From JAJDXO01 sp965207535 (GTDB taxonomy: Bacteria > Pseudomonadota > Alphaproteobacteria > Rhodospirillales > UBA2165), in contig CBDBMR010000004.1 in assembly GCA_965207535.1 (NCBI GenBank), positions 175,978 through 239,977 on the forward strand: 64,000 nt of DNA, given 5' to 3'. Positions 1 through 8,020 of the stretch are shown here, in pieces. Each line of letters starts with the position of its first letter. Positions within the stretch are counted from its first letter, which is position 1. A program made the position numbers and the translations under genes. The notes under the pieces were generated by a model. That model was not told the origin of the DNA, did no database searches, and saw only the letters and a list, made by a program, of their open reading frames with translations.

Positions 1-534
1 GCGGCATTGGACCGGCTGAAATGGCTGGAGACCGCCGCCGCGAGCTTCGAGAGCGTGCGGCCGGACCCGATCCGCCGGTTGGCCTGCATTCTCGATACGG
101 ATGATGAGGGTGTCGAGTCGGTCTGCCGCAATCTGGTGCTGACCAACAAGGAGCAACGCCGGCTCAAGGCACTCCGCCATCCGAGTTGGCAGGCGGATCC
201 GGAGATCTCGGAAGCCGACTTCGAGCGGGTGCTGCAGCGCCTGGGCCCGGAGACCGCCCTCGATCTTATTCTCATCGGCTGGGCGCACAGCCTGATCGAG
301 GCGCCTCGGCTGCCCCTCGGCCATGCCGACAATTGGCAGGCGCTGATCGCCAGGACCGAGAGTTGGGAAGCCAGGATATTCCCGCTGAACGGTCATGACG
401 TGATGGCGTTGGGGATCGAGGAGGGGCCGGAAGTGTCCAGGCATTTGGATGCGGTCGAGGCCTGGTGGGAAGAGGGCGGGTTTACCGCCGACCGGGCGGC
501 CTGCCTCGCCCGTCTCAAGCAGGAGGTGGGCTAA
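1..534 (+). CDS. cca: CCA tRNA nucleotidyltransferase, C-terminal part (cut by window edge)
   Basis: The reading frame is open from the first base, so the gene starts left of the window; the TTG at position 7 is only an internal codon. The 177 visible residues match the helical body and tail of class II CCA-adding enzymes / poly(A) polymerases. The ending resembles the alphaproteobacterial form, with an FPLNGHDVM-like segment, then GIEEGPEVSRHL, then a Trp-rich helix. The enzyme adds or repairs the 3' CCA of tRNAs. The nucleotidyltransferase head with its catalytic Asp residues is outside the window. The next gene begins 9 bp downstream on the same strand, so the two may be co-transcribed. 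Identification rests on the tail alone. Confidence 0.8.
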   Translation, partial: AALDRLKWLETAAASFESVRPDPIRRLACILDTDDEGVESVCRNLVLTNKEQRRLKALRHPSWQADPEISEADFERVLQRLGPETALDLILIGWAHSLIEAPRLPLGHADNWQALIARTESWEARIFPLNGHDVMALGIEEGPEVSRHLDAVEAWWEEGGFTADRAACLARLKQEVG

Positions 535-543
535 ACCAGCGCC

Positions 544-1236
544 ATGTGTCCGCGTTTCGCCCAGGCAGCTACGCTTCAGGAGCTTCGGAATCTGTTCGGA
601 TTTGAAGACGAGGACTGGCAGTTGCCGCTCCGTTTCAACATCCGGCCCACGGATTCGGTCGTGATCATCCGATTGACCGAGGGAAGGCGCGAACCGGTGT
701 TTGCGAGTTGGTGGCTGATCCCGCCGTGGGCGGACGCGCCCAACAACAAGTACCCCATGTTCAATGCCCGCTCCGAGAGCCTGCTGGACCGCAAGGCCTA
801 CGCCGAGCCGGCGCGCAACAAGCGCTGCCTGATCCCGATGACCGGCTGGTTCGAGTTTCACCCGGAGGGCGGCATCCGCCAGCCCTATTACTTCTCGCTG
901 AAGAGCTCGGCCCGGTTCGCGGCCGCCGGCCTCTGGCAGGTCTCAGCCAGGGGGCCGGAGCCGGTGACGTCCTGCACCATGGTCACCGTCGACGGCAATC
1001 CGCTGATCGCCCAGTACAATGTGAAGAACCGGATGCCGGCCCTGGTGCCCGAGGAGGCGTGGGATGCATGGCTCGACACCGAGGAGGTGTCGGCGGAGCA
1101 TGCCGTCTCCAGGCTCGCAAGCTGGCCGGAAGAAGACATCACGGTCCACGCGGTGGACCGCAACGAGCTCAGGAAGACCACGAGCGACCGCCCGGCCTGC
1201 ATCGAGCCATGGCCGCCCGCACCCGACCGCGACTAG
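544..1236 (+). CDS. SOS response-associated peptidase (SRAP/YedK/HMCES) family protein
   Basis: The 230-residue protein starts MCPRF, so Cys2 becomes N-terminal after Met removal; SRAP enzymes use this Cys to crosslink abasic sites in single-stranded DNA and shield them from error-prone processing. The NAR motif (Asn74, Arg76) and Glu104 in GWFEF align with YedK Asn75, Arg77 and Glu105. Two departures are visible: residues 3-4 are Pro-Arg instead of the usual Gly-Arg, and the segment normally reading I-H-D-R-M-P reads V-K-N-R-M-P. The catalytic His (YedK His160) is therefore apparently Lys161. The gene converges on the minus-strand nitroreductase gene with only 3 bp between stop codons. Family assignment is firm; activity of this variant is unknown. 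Confidence 0.88.
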   Translation: MCPRFAQAATLQELRNLFGFEDEDWQLPLRFNIRPTDSVVIIRLTEGRREPVFASWWLIPPWADAPNNKYPMFNARSESLLDRKAYAEPARNKRCLIPMTGWFEFHPEGGIRQPYYFSLKSSARFAAAGLWQVSARGPEPVTSCTMVTVDGNPLIAQYNVKNRMPALVPEEAWDAWLDTEEVSAEHAVSRLASWPEEDITVHAVDRNELRKTTSDRPACIEPWPPAPDRD

Positions 1237-1239
1237 CCG

Positions 1240-1905
1240 CTACAGAATCTCACAGGCGTCGTCGAAGGGCAGGCGCGGATTGCGCTTGAAGATGGTGTTT
1301 TCGTCACCCCGGCCGATGGAGCACACGAACAGGGTCTTGACCGCGGTTCCGGCCCAGAACACTTTATCGCACATGGCCTTGTCCAGACCCTGCATGGGGC
1401 CGGCGTCATACCCCGCGGCCCGCACCGCCATCATGAAATAGGCGGCTTGGAGGGTCGCGTTCTGGGACGCCCAGTGGGGAATGAGGTCGGGGTTTTCCTT
1501 CATCCGGTTGGGGATGTCGTCGGGCCGGAACGGGGTCAGCTGCGCCTGCCTGTGGAAGAACTCGTGGTCCATTCCGAAGATGGCGACCGCCGGGGCCTGC
1601 CTGGTCTTGGCCCGGTTGCGCTCGAACATGACCGGGGCGAATTCTTCCTTCGCTTCGGGCGACGTGATGAACTTGATCCGCAAGGGACAGCAGTTGGCCG
1701 AGGTCGGCCCCATCTTGGCCAGATCGTAGATCGCCTTGAGTTCGTTCCCGGAGACGGGCTCGTCCTTCCAGCCGTTGAAGCTGCGGGCCTCACGAAACAA
1801 TAAATCGAGGCCATCGTCGTCGAGCGGGTTCGTCCGTTGCCTGGCATCGCGAACGCTCTGCTGCGCGGCGAGATCGATTTCGTCTTTTTCCGGCGGTCCG
1901 GCCAT
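1240..1905 (-). CDS. Nitroreductase family protein, RutE-like (malonic semialdehyde reductase type)
   Basis: The 221-residue protein has the FMN-dependent nitroreductase fold. Its RutE-subfamily signatures are SFNGWKDEPV near residue 45, YDLAKMGPTSANCCPLR near 60-80, and a C-terminal AAGYDAGPM segment. RutE reduces malonic semialdehyde to 3-hydroxypropionate in the Rut pyrimidine-degradation pathway. No other rut gene lies nearby, so the substrate here is inferred from subfamily resemblance and could be another small aldehyde or enone. ATG at 1905 is the first start in frame. The gene stands alone on the minus strand, tail-to-tail with the SRAP gene. Confidence 0.8.
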   Translation of the reverse strand: MAGPPEKDEIDLAAQQSVRDARQRTNPLDDDGLDLLFREARSFNGWKDEPVSGNELKAIYDLAKMGPTSANCCPLRIKFITSPEAKEEFAPVMFERNRAKTRQAPAVAIFGMDHEFFHRQAQLTPFRPDDIPNRMKENPDLIPHWASQNATLQAAYFMMAVRAAGYDAGPMQGLDKAMCDKVFWAGTAVKTLFVCSIGRGDENTIFKRNPRLPFDDACEIL

Positions 1906-2149
1906 GGGTCTGTCCCCTGAAACAATTTGAAGAAATTAACCAATGGCCGGACTGGTAATCGTCGCGGGCGATTTTGGCAAGTCCCCCAGGTTCGGAATAG
2001 GCGATGCTGCGGGCGCATCAGGTCCATCACATCATTCTAGAATACCAGCCGGAACGGCTGCGCTATCCCGCTGACATCGGCCGGTTCTTGGACGGCTGAC
2101 TATTCCTTCGGCCAGGAGGGCTCATTGCTCCTTTGGTCATGAGGGCTCA
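1906..2149. other. Intergenic region: leader of the RutE-like gene and repeats after hemF
   Basis: This 244-bp gap lies between the start of the RutE-like gene and the stop of hemF, both on the minus strand. An AT-richer patch at about 1916-1945 lies directly upstream of the RutE-like start and may hold its promoter, but I see no convincing -35/-10 pair. The right end (2105-2148) carries the extra copies of the hemF tail described separately. No RNA gene or terminator with a T-run was seen. Confidence 0.5.
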
Positions 2150-2173
2150 TTACTCCTTTGGCCATGAGGCCAA
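2105..2173 (-). repeat. 25-bp tandem repeat of the hemF 3' end (about 3 copies)
   Basis: Copies at 2124-2148 and 2149-2173 are 25 bp apart and nearly identical. A diverged third copy covers about 2105-2123. The copy in use encodes the HemF ending S-W-P-K-E-stop (TAA at 2150-2152). Read on the minus strand, the most distal copy also encodes P-S-W-P-K-E-stop, while in the middle copy the Trp codon has become TGA. The coding tail and stop codon have therefore been tandemly duplicated. No function is evident; it may be replication slippage or old recombination. Confidence 0.8.
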
Positions 2174-3013
2174 GGGCGGCAGGGACATGAGAATGGCCTG
2201 GGGATTGCCGCCGGTCATCAGGCCGAATTTGGTGCCCCGGTCGTAGACCAGGTTGAACTCCGCGTAGCGGCCCCGCTTTACCAACTGGGCCTGGCGGTCT
2301 TCGCCGGTCCAGCTCTCATTCATGTGCCGTGCGACCAACTCCGGGTAGATTTCACGGAAGGCGCCGCCCACGTCCCGGGTGAAGGCGAAGTCGGCCTCCC
2401 AATCTCCCGTATCCAGGTAGTCGAAAAAGATGCCGCCGACGCCCCGGGCCTCGCCCCGGTGGGGAATAAAGAAATAGTCGTCGCACCACTTCTTGAACTT
2501 GTCGTAGTCGCCGGAGGGGTGGGCATCGCAGGCCGCCTTGAAGGCGGCGTGGAAATCCCGGGTGTCCTTATCGATGGGAAACACCGGCGTCAGATCGCCA
2601 CCGCCGCCGAACCAGGATTTCGTGGTGACGATCATCCGCGTATTCATATGGGCGGCCGGCACCTTCGGGTTCATCGGGTGCGCGACCAGGGAGATGCCCG
2701 AAGCCCAGAACCGCGGGTCTTCTTCGGCGCCGGGGATTTGTTTGCGGAACTCGTCTGAAAATTCGCCGAACACGGTCGAGACGTTGACCCCCACCTTCTC
2801 GAACACCCGGCCGGTCATCACCGACATGACGCCGCCGCCGCCTTCGGGCCGGTCCCAGGGCGTTTGCTCGAATCGCCCCGGCGCCGAGGCGTCCGTGCCG
2901 TTCGGGCCTTCGGTTTCGTCCTCCAGCTTTTCGTAGCTGGCGCAGATCTGGTCGCGCAGGGACGCGAACCACCGCGACGCTTCCGCTTTGCGGGTTTCCA
3001 GTTCGCCGGTCAT
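2150..3013 (-). CDS. hemF: Oxygen-dependent coproporphyrinogen III oxidase
   Basis: HemF converts coproporphyrinogen III to protoporphyrinogen IX by two O2-dependent oxidative decarboxylations, a cytoplasmic step of haem synthesis. The 287-residue protein shows the family blocks in order: GGGGVMSVM near 60, P-x-x-H-M-N-T-R near 120, WFGGGGDLTP near 135, HRGEARGVGGIFFD near 185, GRYAEFNLVYDRGTKFG near 250, and ILMSLPP at the end. It ends soon after MSLPP, as I recall for alphaproteobacterial members. It lies 16 bp downstream of trmL on the same strand and is probably co-transcribed with it. Its start ATG sits inside a partial copy of the trmL ending, and its own ending is tandemly repeated downstream. 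Confidence 0.97.
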   Translation of the reverse strand: MTGELETRKAEASRWFASLRDQICASYEKLEDETEGPNGTDASAPGRFEQTPWDRPEGGGGVMSVMTGRVFEKVGVNVSTVFGEFSDEFRKQIPGAEEDPRFWASGISLVAHPMNPKVPAAHMNTRMIVTTKSWFGGGGDLTPVFPIDKDTRDFHAAFKAACDAHPSGDYDKFKKWCDDYFFIPHRGEARGVGGIFFDYLDTGDWEADFAFTRDVGGAFREIYPELVARHMNESWTGEDRQAQLVKRGRYAEFNLVYDRGTKFGLMTGGNPQAILMSLPPLASWPKE

Positions 3014-3045
3014 TCGCCGTCCCTCCCCGTCATTTGCCGTCCGCC
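3006..3045 (-). repeat. Imperfect 20-bp duplication at the trmL/hemF junction
   Basis: On the minus strand the end of trmL reads GACGGCAAATGAC and, 20 bp later, GACGGCGAATGAC. The first copy carries the trmL stop TGA and the second carries the hemF start ATG. About 15 of 20 positions match. This may be chance or an old tandem duplication, and it resembles the clearer cases at other gene ends in this window. Confidence 0.4.
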
Positions 3046-3506
3046 AGCAGCAGATCCGTCTGCCGCAGCGCCTCGCCCATCACCATGGCGGCGGCGGCCG
3101 CCACGTTCAAGGACCGGGCGCTGCCGGCCATGGGAATTCGAATGCGGGCATCGGCGGATCGATGAACCTCCGGCGGCACGCCGGCGCTCTCCCGCCCCAG
3201 CAGCAATATATCCGAGGTTCGGAAATCGAACCCGGTATAGGCGAGCTCGGCGGATGTGGTCAGCAGCACCAGACGCCGCCCGCTTTCCCGCGCCTGGCGC
3301 TCGAACGCCGCCCAGTTCGGGTGCCGTACCAGTTCGGCGGCCTCCAAATAGTCCATGCCGGCGCGGCGGAGCCGTTTGTCGTCCAGCACGAAGCCCGCCG
3401 GCTCGATCAGATCGACGCCGATGCCGAGGCAGGCGCCGAGCCGCAAAACGGCGCCGGTATTGCCTGGGATATCGGGTTCGAAGAGGGCTATTCGCATGGA
3501 ATTCAC
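3030..3506 (-). CDS. trmL: tRNA (cytidine(34)-2'-O)-methyltransferase
   Basis: TrmL is a SPOUT-class methyltransferase that methylates the 2'-OH of the wobble nucleotide in certain tRNA-Leu using S-adenosylmethionine. The 158-residue protein is the normal family size. It begins with MRIALFEPDIPGNTGAVLRL, typical of the TrmL/YibK N-terminus, has the G-R-E-S-A-G-V-P motif 2, and ends with the knot motif R-I-P-M-x-G-x-x-R-S-L-N-V-A. ATG at 3497 (MRIALFE) gives a slightly shorter protein than ATG at 3506 and is the more typical start. It is transcribed away from petA and towards hemF. Confidence 0.92.
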   Translation of the reverse strand: MNSMRIALFEPDIPGNTGAVLRLGACLGIGVDLIEPAGFVLDDKRLRRAGMDYLEAAELVRHPNWAAFERQARESGRRLVLLTTSAELAYTGFDFRTSDILLLGRESAGVPPEVHRSADARIRIPMAGSARSLNVAAAAAMVMGEALRQTDLLLADGK

Positions 3507-3812
3507 CGGGCCTGCATTACGCTAGGTTTTCCGCCGATTAGCCGCGAAAAAACAGGGGGAATTGTGCTTTCCACGGCGGAGAATCTGCATTATATCAGAG
3601 GCCAAGTTCCTACCATGAGGTTGGTCAGCAATTGCATGATCTTAGCCCGGAAACCGACGGTACGGGGAGCGCTGCGGGAGAGGGAGCAGCATCACAATCG
3701 CCGGGGACCCAGGTGAAATTCCACGATCGAGCACCAACGTATCTCAGAAAACCCCGGTCTTAGTCGAGACGATCCCGATACGAGCCGAGAACGGACGCAA
3801 GAGGACACGAAT
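3507..3812. other. Intergenic region between divergent trmL and petA, with possible pet promoter
   Basis: This 306-bp gap separates the divergent trmL and petABC transcription units. I see no RNA gene and no short coding frame with a good ribosome site. A possible plus-strand promoter is TTTCCA at 3570-3575, 17 bp, then TATATC at 3593-3598, which leaves a long leader before petA. The stretch close to petA (3740-3790) is rich in CGAT/GAGAC motifs without a clear operator. The promoter is a weak proposal from consensus only. Confidence 0.35.
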
Positions 3813-4373
3813 ATGGCTGATACGAGCACAGCGACCGCAGAGGGTCATGAACATGAGGAGGATCGCCGCGATTTTCTTCTGACGTCGACCGTCGTCGTCG
3901 GCGCCGCGGGTGTCGCGCTGGCGGCTTGGCCGTTTATCGATTTCATGAACCCGTCGGCCGATGTTCTGGCGCTGGCCAGTCTGGAGTTCGATCTGTCCTC
4001 CATGGAGCCGGGTCAGGCCGTTACGGTGACCTGGCGCAACAAGCCGGTCTTCATCCGTCGCCGGACCGCCGCCGAAATCGATGCGGCGAAGAAAGTGCTG
4101 CTGTCCGATCTGAAAGATCCGCAAGCCGATGCCGACCGGGTCAAGGAAGGCAAGGATGAGTGGCTGGTGATGATCGGCATCTGCACCCATTTGGGCTGCA
4201 TCCCGGCAGGACAGAAAGCGACGGATACGAGGGGTGAGTTCGGCGGCTGGTTCTGCCCGTGCCACGGCTCGCACTACGACACGTCCGGGCGCATCCGCAA
4301 GGGGCCGGCGCCCAAAAATCTGGCGATCCCGCCCTACGCCTTTACCAACGATACGACCGTTAGAATCGGCTAG
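3813..4373 (+). CDS. petA: Ubiquinol-cytochrome c reductase iron-sulfur (Rieske) subunit
   Basis: This is the Rieske 2Fe-2S subunit of cytochrome bc1, which takes the first electron from ubiquinol and passes it to cytochrome c1. The 186-residue protein has an N-terminal twin-arginine anchor (D-R-R-D-F-L near residue 17, followed by one hydrophobic helix to about 45) and cluster motifs C124-T-H-L-G-C129 and C148-P-C-H151. Cys124, His126, Cys148 and His151 are the expected ligands and Cys129/Cys150 the stabilising disulfide. It is the first gene of petABC, followed 11 bp later by petB. Confidence 0.98.
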   Translation: MADTSTATAEGHEHEEDRRDFLLTSTVVVGAAGVALAAWPFIDFMNPSADVLALASLEFDLSSMEPGQAVTVTWRNKPVFIRRRTAAEIDAAKKVLLSDLKDPQADADRVKEGKDEWLVMIGICTHLGCIPAGQKATDTRGEFGGWFCPCHGSHYDTSGRIRKGPAPKNLAIPPYAFTNDTTVRIG

Positions 4374-4384
4374 GAGATCCACCC

Positions 4385-5677
4385 ATGAGCGCAGCCCCAG
4401 AATGGAAAAATCCGGTCGTCAGGTGGATCGACCATCGTCTTCCGGTCTTCACGTTCACCCATCACAGCCTCGTCGACTATCCGACGCCCAGGAACCTGAA
4501 TTACTGGTGGAACTTCGGCTCCCTGGCAGGCGTCGTCCTGGTGATCATGATCGCCACCGGACTGTTTCTGGCGATGCACTACAATCCCAACGTCGATCAT
4601 GCCTTCGACTCGGTCGAGCGGATCATGCGCGACGTGAACTACGGCTGGCTGATGCGGTACATGCATGCCAACGGCGCCTCCATGTTCTTCCTGGTGGTCT
4701 ACATCCATATGTTCCGTGCGCTGTATTACGGCTCATACCGGGCGCCCCGCGAGGTGCTGTGGTTCATCGGCCTGTTCATCTTCCTTGCCATGATGGCGAC
4801 GGCCTTCGTCGGCTACACCCTGCCTTGGGGTCAGATGAGCTTCTGGGGCGCCACGGTGATCACCAACCTGTTCTCGGTGGTCCCGTTCTTTGGCGATGCC
4901 ATCGTGCAGTGGCTGTTGGGCGGCTTCGCGGTCGACAATCCGACGTTGAACCGTTTCTACGCCTTTCACTTCCTGTTGCCCTTCGTGATCTTCGGGCTGG
5001 TGTTCCTGCACCTCTGGGCCCTGCACGTGCACAAGTCGAACAATCCGCTGGGCGTGGATATCAAGACGGACGGAGACACGATTCCCTTCCATCCCTACTA
5101 CACCGCGAAGGACGCCTTCGGGCTCGGGGTTTTCCTGATCGTCTACTTCGCCTTCGCCTTCTTCGCGCCGAACCTTCTGGGCCACCCGGACAACTATATC
5201 CCGGCCAATCCGCTGGTGACCCCGCCGGAGATCGTGCCCGAATGGTACTTCCTGCCGTTCTACGCGATTCTGCGCGCGGTGCCCGACAACTTCATCGACA
5301 TCTGGGGCATCCTGCCGATCCTCGTGACCGCGAAGACGGCCGGCGTGATCCTGATGTTCGCCTCGATCATCGTGCTGTTCTTCCTGCCCTGGCTTGACCG
5401 GAGCCCGGTCCGGAGCGCCAGGTTCCGGCCCATCTACAAGCAGCTTTATTGGCTGTTCCTGGCCGATTGCATCATCCTGGGCTGGGTCGGTGCCAATCCA
5501 CCGGAGGGCACCATGCTGGTCATCGGCCGCATTGCGACGCTCTATTACTTCGTTCATCTGCTGGTCTTCATGCCGTTGCTGTCCAGGTACGAGAAGACGC
5601 GGCCGCTGCCGGACAGCATCAGTGCGGCTGTGACGCCTCAGGGTTCGTCCCAGAGCGCCCAAGCTCAGGGAGCCTAA
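4385..5677 (+). CDS. petB: Cytochrome b, bc1 complex
   Basis: The 430-residue integral membrane subunit carries the two b haems of the bc1 complex and forms the Qo and Qi quinone sites. Haem ligand pairs are visible as His94/His108 and His195/His209, each pair spaced by 13 residues. The Qo-site P-E-W-Y motif is present in PEWYFLPFYAILR near residue 280. Eight or so hydrophobic helices and a short hydrophilic tail fit the proteobacterial form. It is the middle gene of petABC, with 4 bp to petC, so translation is likely coupled. Confidence 0.98.
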   Translation: MSAAPEWKNPVVRWIDHRLPVFTFTHHSLVDYPTPRNLNYWWNFGSLAGVVLVIMIATGLFLAMHYNPNVDHAFDSVERIMRDVNYGWLMRYMHANGASMFFLVVYIHMFRALYYGSYRAPREVLWFIGLFIFLAMMATAFVGYTLPWGQMSFWGATVITNLFSVVPFFGDAIVQWLLGGFAVDNPTLNRFYAFHFLLPFVIFGLVFLHLWALHVHKSNNPLGVDIKTDGDTIPFHPYYTAKDAFGLGVFLIVYFAFAFFAPNLLGHPDNYIPANPLVTPPEIVPEWYFLPFYAILRAVPDNFIDIWGILPILVTAKTAGVILMFASIIVLFFLPWLDRSPVRSARFRPIYKQLYWLFLADCIILGWVGANPPEGTMLVIGRIATLYYFVHLLVFMPLLSRYEKTRPLPDSISAAVTPQGSSQSAQAQGA

Positions 5678-5681
5678 AGAG

Positions 5682-6464
5682 ATGACCCGGAAATTTAAGG
5701 GAATTGCCGCTGCCGCAGCCCTTCTCGCCGCGTTCTCGGTTTCGGACGTTTCAAAGTCCCGGGCCGCCAGCAAGGCGACCCCGCCGCCACCGCAGGAGTG
5801 GTCCTTCTCGGGCGTCTTCGGCACGTTCGACCGCGCCCAGCTCCAACGGGGTTATCTGGTGTATCGGGAGGTCTGCGCGGCCTGCCATTCCATGAAGCAA
5901 GTCTATTTCCGGCATCTGGTCGACATCGGCCTGTCGGAAAACGCGATCAAGGCGATCGCGGCCGAGTTCGACGTGGCCGGCGAGCCCGACGAGGACGGCG
6001 AACCCACGGAGCGCCCGGCCCAGCTTTTCGACCGGCTTCCAAGCCCGTATGCCAACGATAACGAGGCGCGTTCGGCCAACAACGGCGCGCTGCCGCCCGA
6101 TCTGTCGCTAATCGCAAAGTCACGGGTCGGCGGATCCGACTACATTCATGCGGTGCTGACCGGGTATCTGGAGAAGGCACCGGCGGGCGTCACCATGGGC
6201 GAGGGCATGAACTACAACACCTATTTCGCCGGCAATCAGGTTGCCATGGCGCCGCCGTTGGCCGAAGACGGGGTCGAGTACGAAGACGGCACCAAGGCCA
6301 GCATCGATCAGCAGGCCCGCGACGTTGCCGCCTTCATGACCTGGGCGGCGGAGCCGGAGATGGAAGAGCGCAAGCGGATGGGGGTCAAAGTGCTGTTGTT
6401 CCTGATCATCCTGACCGCCATGCTCTACGCGGTGAAGCGCCGGGTCTGGTCCGACCTGCACTAA
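5682..6464 (+). CDS. petC: Cytochrome c1, bc1 complex
   Basis: The 260-residue protein has a signal peptide ending near residue 29 (AASKA), a covalent haem site C65-A-A-C68-H69, and a Met ligand in the segment NQVAMAPPL near 190. A single C-terminal transmembrane helix (about 235-250) followed by K-R-R anchors it in the membrane with the haem domain in the periplasm. It accepts electrons from the Rieske centre and reduces soluble cytochrome c. It closes the petABC operon; a GC hairpin lies just downstream. Confidence 0.97.
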   Translation: MTRKFKGIAAAAALLAAFSVSDVSKSRAASKATPPPPQEWSFSGVFGTFDRAQLQRGYLVYREVCAACHSMKQVYFRHLVDIGLSENAIKAIAAEFDVAGEPDEDGEPTERPAQLFDRLPSPYANDNEARSANNGALPPDLSLIAKSRVGGSDYIHAVLTGYLEKAPAGVTMGEGMNYNTYFAGNQVAMAPPLAEDGVEYEDGTKASIDQQARDVAAFMTWAAEPEMEERKRMGVKVLLFLIILTAMLYAVKRRVWSDLH

Positions 6465-6471
6465 ACGAAAT

Positions 6472-6492
6472 CGGCCGCGGCGACCGCGGCCG
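6472..6492. repeat. Perfect GC-rich hairpin after petC
   Basis: A 9-bp perfect inverted repeat (CGGCCGCGG / CCGCGGCCG) with a 3-base loop lies 8 bp after the petC stop. There is no T-run, so it is not a classic intrinsic terminator. It may protect the pet mRNA end or reduce read-through into the cyclophilin gene. Confidence 0.6.
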
Positions 6493-6515
6493 CCAATGTT
6501 CGGGAGAGGTGAGGG

Positions 6516-7097
6516 ATGCGGTTGCTCCGTATTGTCGGCGTTCTGTCGGCTTTGTTCGCCTTCGCAGGCGCCGGTGACGCGCTGGCAGAGGGAAAGCCCA
6601 AGGTCAAGTTCATCACCAGCCTCGGCGAGTTCATTGTTGAATTGGAACCGGAAAAAGCGCCCGGGACGGTGGAGAATTTTCTCGGTTACGTCCGAGGCGG
6701 CCATTATACCGGCACCATTTTTCACCGGGTGATTCCGGGCTTCGTCGTGCAAGGCGGCGGATTCAGCCGGGAATATCAGCGCCGCCGCGCCGGCGCACCA
6801 ATCCGGAACGAGGCGGATACGGGTCTCTCCAATGAACGCGGCACCATCGCCATGGCGCGGACGTCCGATCCTCATTCGGCGACCGACCAGTTCTATATCA
6901 ATATCAGGCTCAACAAAGGCCTCGACCATACCTCCAAAACCCGCAACGGCTGGGGCTATACGGCGTTTGGCCGGGTCATCGACGGAATGCGCATCATCAG
7001 CCGGATATCCCGGGTCGAGCGGGGCCCGGGCGGCCCATTCCGCCAGGACGTGCCCCGAACCCCGGTGATCATCGAAAAGGCCGAAATCATCAACTAA
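6516..7097 (+). CDS. Secreted peptidylprolyl isomerase (cyclophilin type)
   Basis: The 193-residue protein has a signal peptide (to about A-L-A near residue 24) and then a cyclophilin domain. Visible core elements are F-H-R-V-I-P-G-F-V-V-Q-G-G near 69 and T-D-Q-F-Y-I-N near 126, which include the catalytic Arg and Gln. It should catalyse cis-trans isomerisation of X-Pro bonds in the periplasm, like PpiA. It follows petC by about 50 bp and precedes mtnP by 32 bp, so it may be partly co-transcribed with either neighbour. Confidence 0.93.
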   Translation: MRLLRIVGVLSALFAFAGAGDALAEGKPKVKFITSLGEFIVELEPEKAPGTVENFLGYVRGGHYTGTIFHRVIPGFVVQGGGFSREYQRRRAGAPIRNEADTGLSNERGTIAMARTSDPHSATDQFYINIRLNKGLDHTSKTRNGWGYTAFGRVIDGMRIISRISRVERGPGGPFRQDVPRTPVIIEKAEIIN

Positions 7098-7129
7098 TAT
7101 TGACCCTGATCGGGGCGGGGGAGACAGAC

Positions 7130-8017
7130 ATGACAGCACCGGGCACCCCTCCGGTTATCGGGATCATCGGCGGCAGCGGCCTCTATGAGATCGATGGCCT
7201 CGCCAACACCAGATGGGAGAAGATCGAGAGCCCGTTCGGCGAACCGTCGGATGAATTGCTGTTCGGCGAACTGGACGGATTGCGGCTGGTATTTCTGCCG
7301 CGCCACGGCCGCGGCCACCGCATTCCTCCCTCCGATCTCAATTTTCGCGCCAACATCGACTGCCTGAAGCGGGCCGGCGTCACTGAAATTCTGTCCCTGT
7401 CGGCTTGTGGATCGTTCAAGGAAGAGCTGCCGCCCGGCACTTTCGTTATCGTCGATCAGTTCATCGATCGGACGTTCGCGCGGGTGAAATCCTTCTTCGG
7501 CACCGGAATGGTCGCCCATGTGGAGTTCGGCCATCCGGCCTGCGCCCGGCTGGGTGACGCACTGGAAGAAAGCTGCAGGGCGCTGGACATCCCGATGCAG
7601 CGGGGCGGCACCTATCTCATCATGGAGGGTCCGCAATTCTCCACCCTCGCCGAGAGCGAGCTTTACCGGTCGTGGGGCTGCGACGTCATCGGCATGACCA
7701 ATATGCCGGAGGCCAAGCTCGCCCGGGAGGCCGAACTCTGCTACGCCACTGTGGCCATGGTCACCGATTACGATTGCTGGCATCCGGACCACGATAGCGT
7801 GACCGTCGACGGGATCATCGCGGTATTGCTGGACAATGCCGACAAGGCCAAGTCGCTGGTCAGGGACGTGGCGCCCCGGCTTGGAGGCCGGACCGAGAGC
7901 TGTCCCTACGGGCATCACACTGCCCTGGAAAACGCGCTCATCACCGCGCCCGAGGCCCGCGATCCCGCGGTGCTCGCCAAGCTGGACGCGGTGGCGGGCC
8001 GGGTGTTGGGTGACTAG
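7130..8017 (+). CDS. mtnP: S-methyl-5'-thioadenosine phosphorylase
   Basis: MtnP cleaves methylthioadenosine with phosphate to adenine and 5-methylthioribose 1-phosphate, the first step of methionine salvage. The 295-residue protein begins with I-G-I-I-G-G-S-G-L-Y-E and has the phosphate-site R-H-G-R-G-H-R-I-P-P-S near 60, plus E-G-P-Q-F-S-T-L-A-E-S and G-M-T-N-M-P-E-A-K-L-A-R-E-A-E-L-C-Y near 165-205, all diagnostic of the MTAP/PNP-II family. The ATG at 7130 follows a GGGGGAGA ribosome site; an in-frame TTG at 7100 is less likely. mtnA follows after 3 bp, so the pair forms an operon. Confidence 0.95.
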   Translation: MTAPGTPPVIGIIGGSGLYEIDGLANTRWEKIESPFGEPSDELLFGELDGLRLVFLPRHGRGHRIPPSDLNFRANIDCLKRAGVTEILSLSACGSFKEELPPGTFVIVDQFIDRTFARVKSFFGTGMVAHVEFGHPACARLGDALEESCRALDIPMQRGGTYLIMEGPQFSTLAESELYRSWGCDVIGMTNMPEAKLAREAELCYATVAMVTDYDCWHPDHDSVTVDGIIAVLLDNADKAKSLVRDVAPRLGGRTESCPYGHHTALENALITAPEARDPAVLAKLDAVAGRVLGD

Positions 8018-8020
8018 CCG

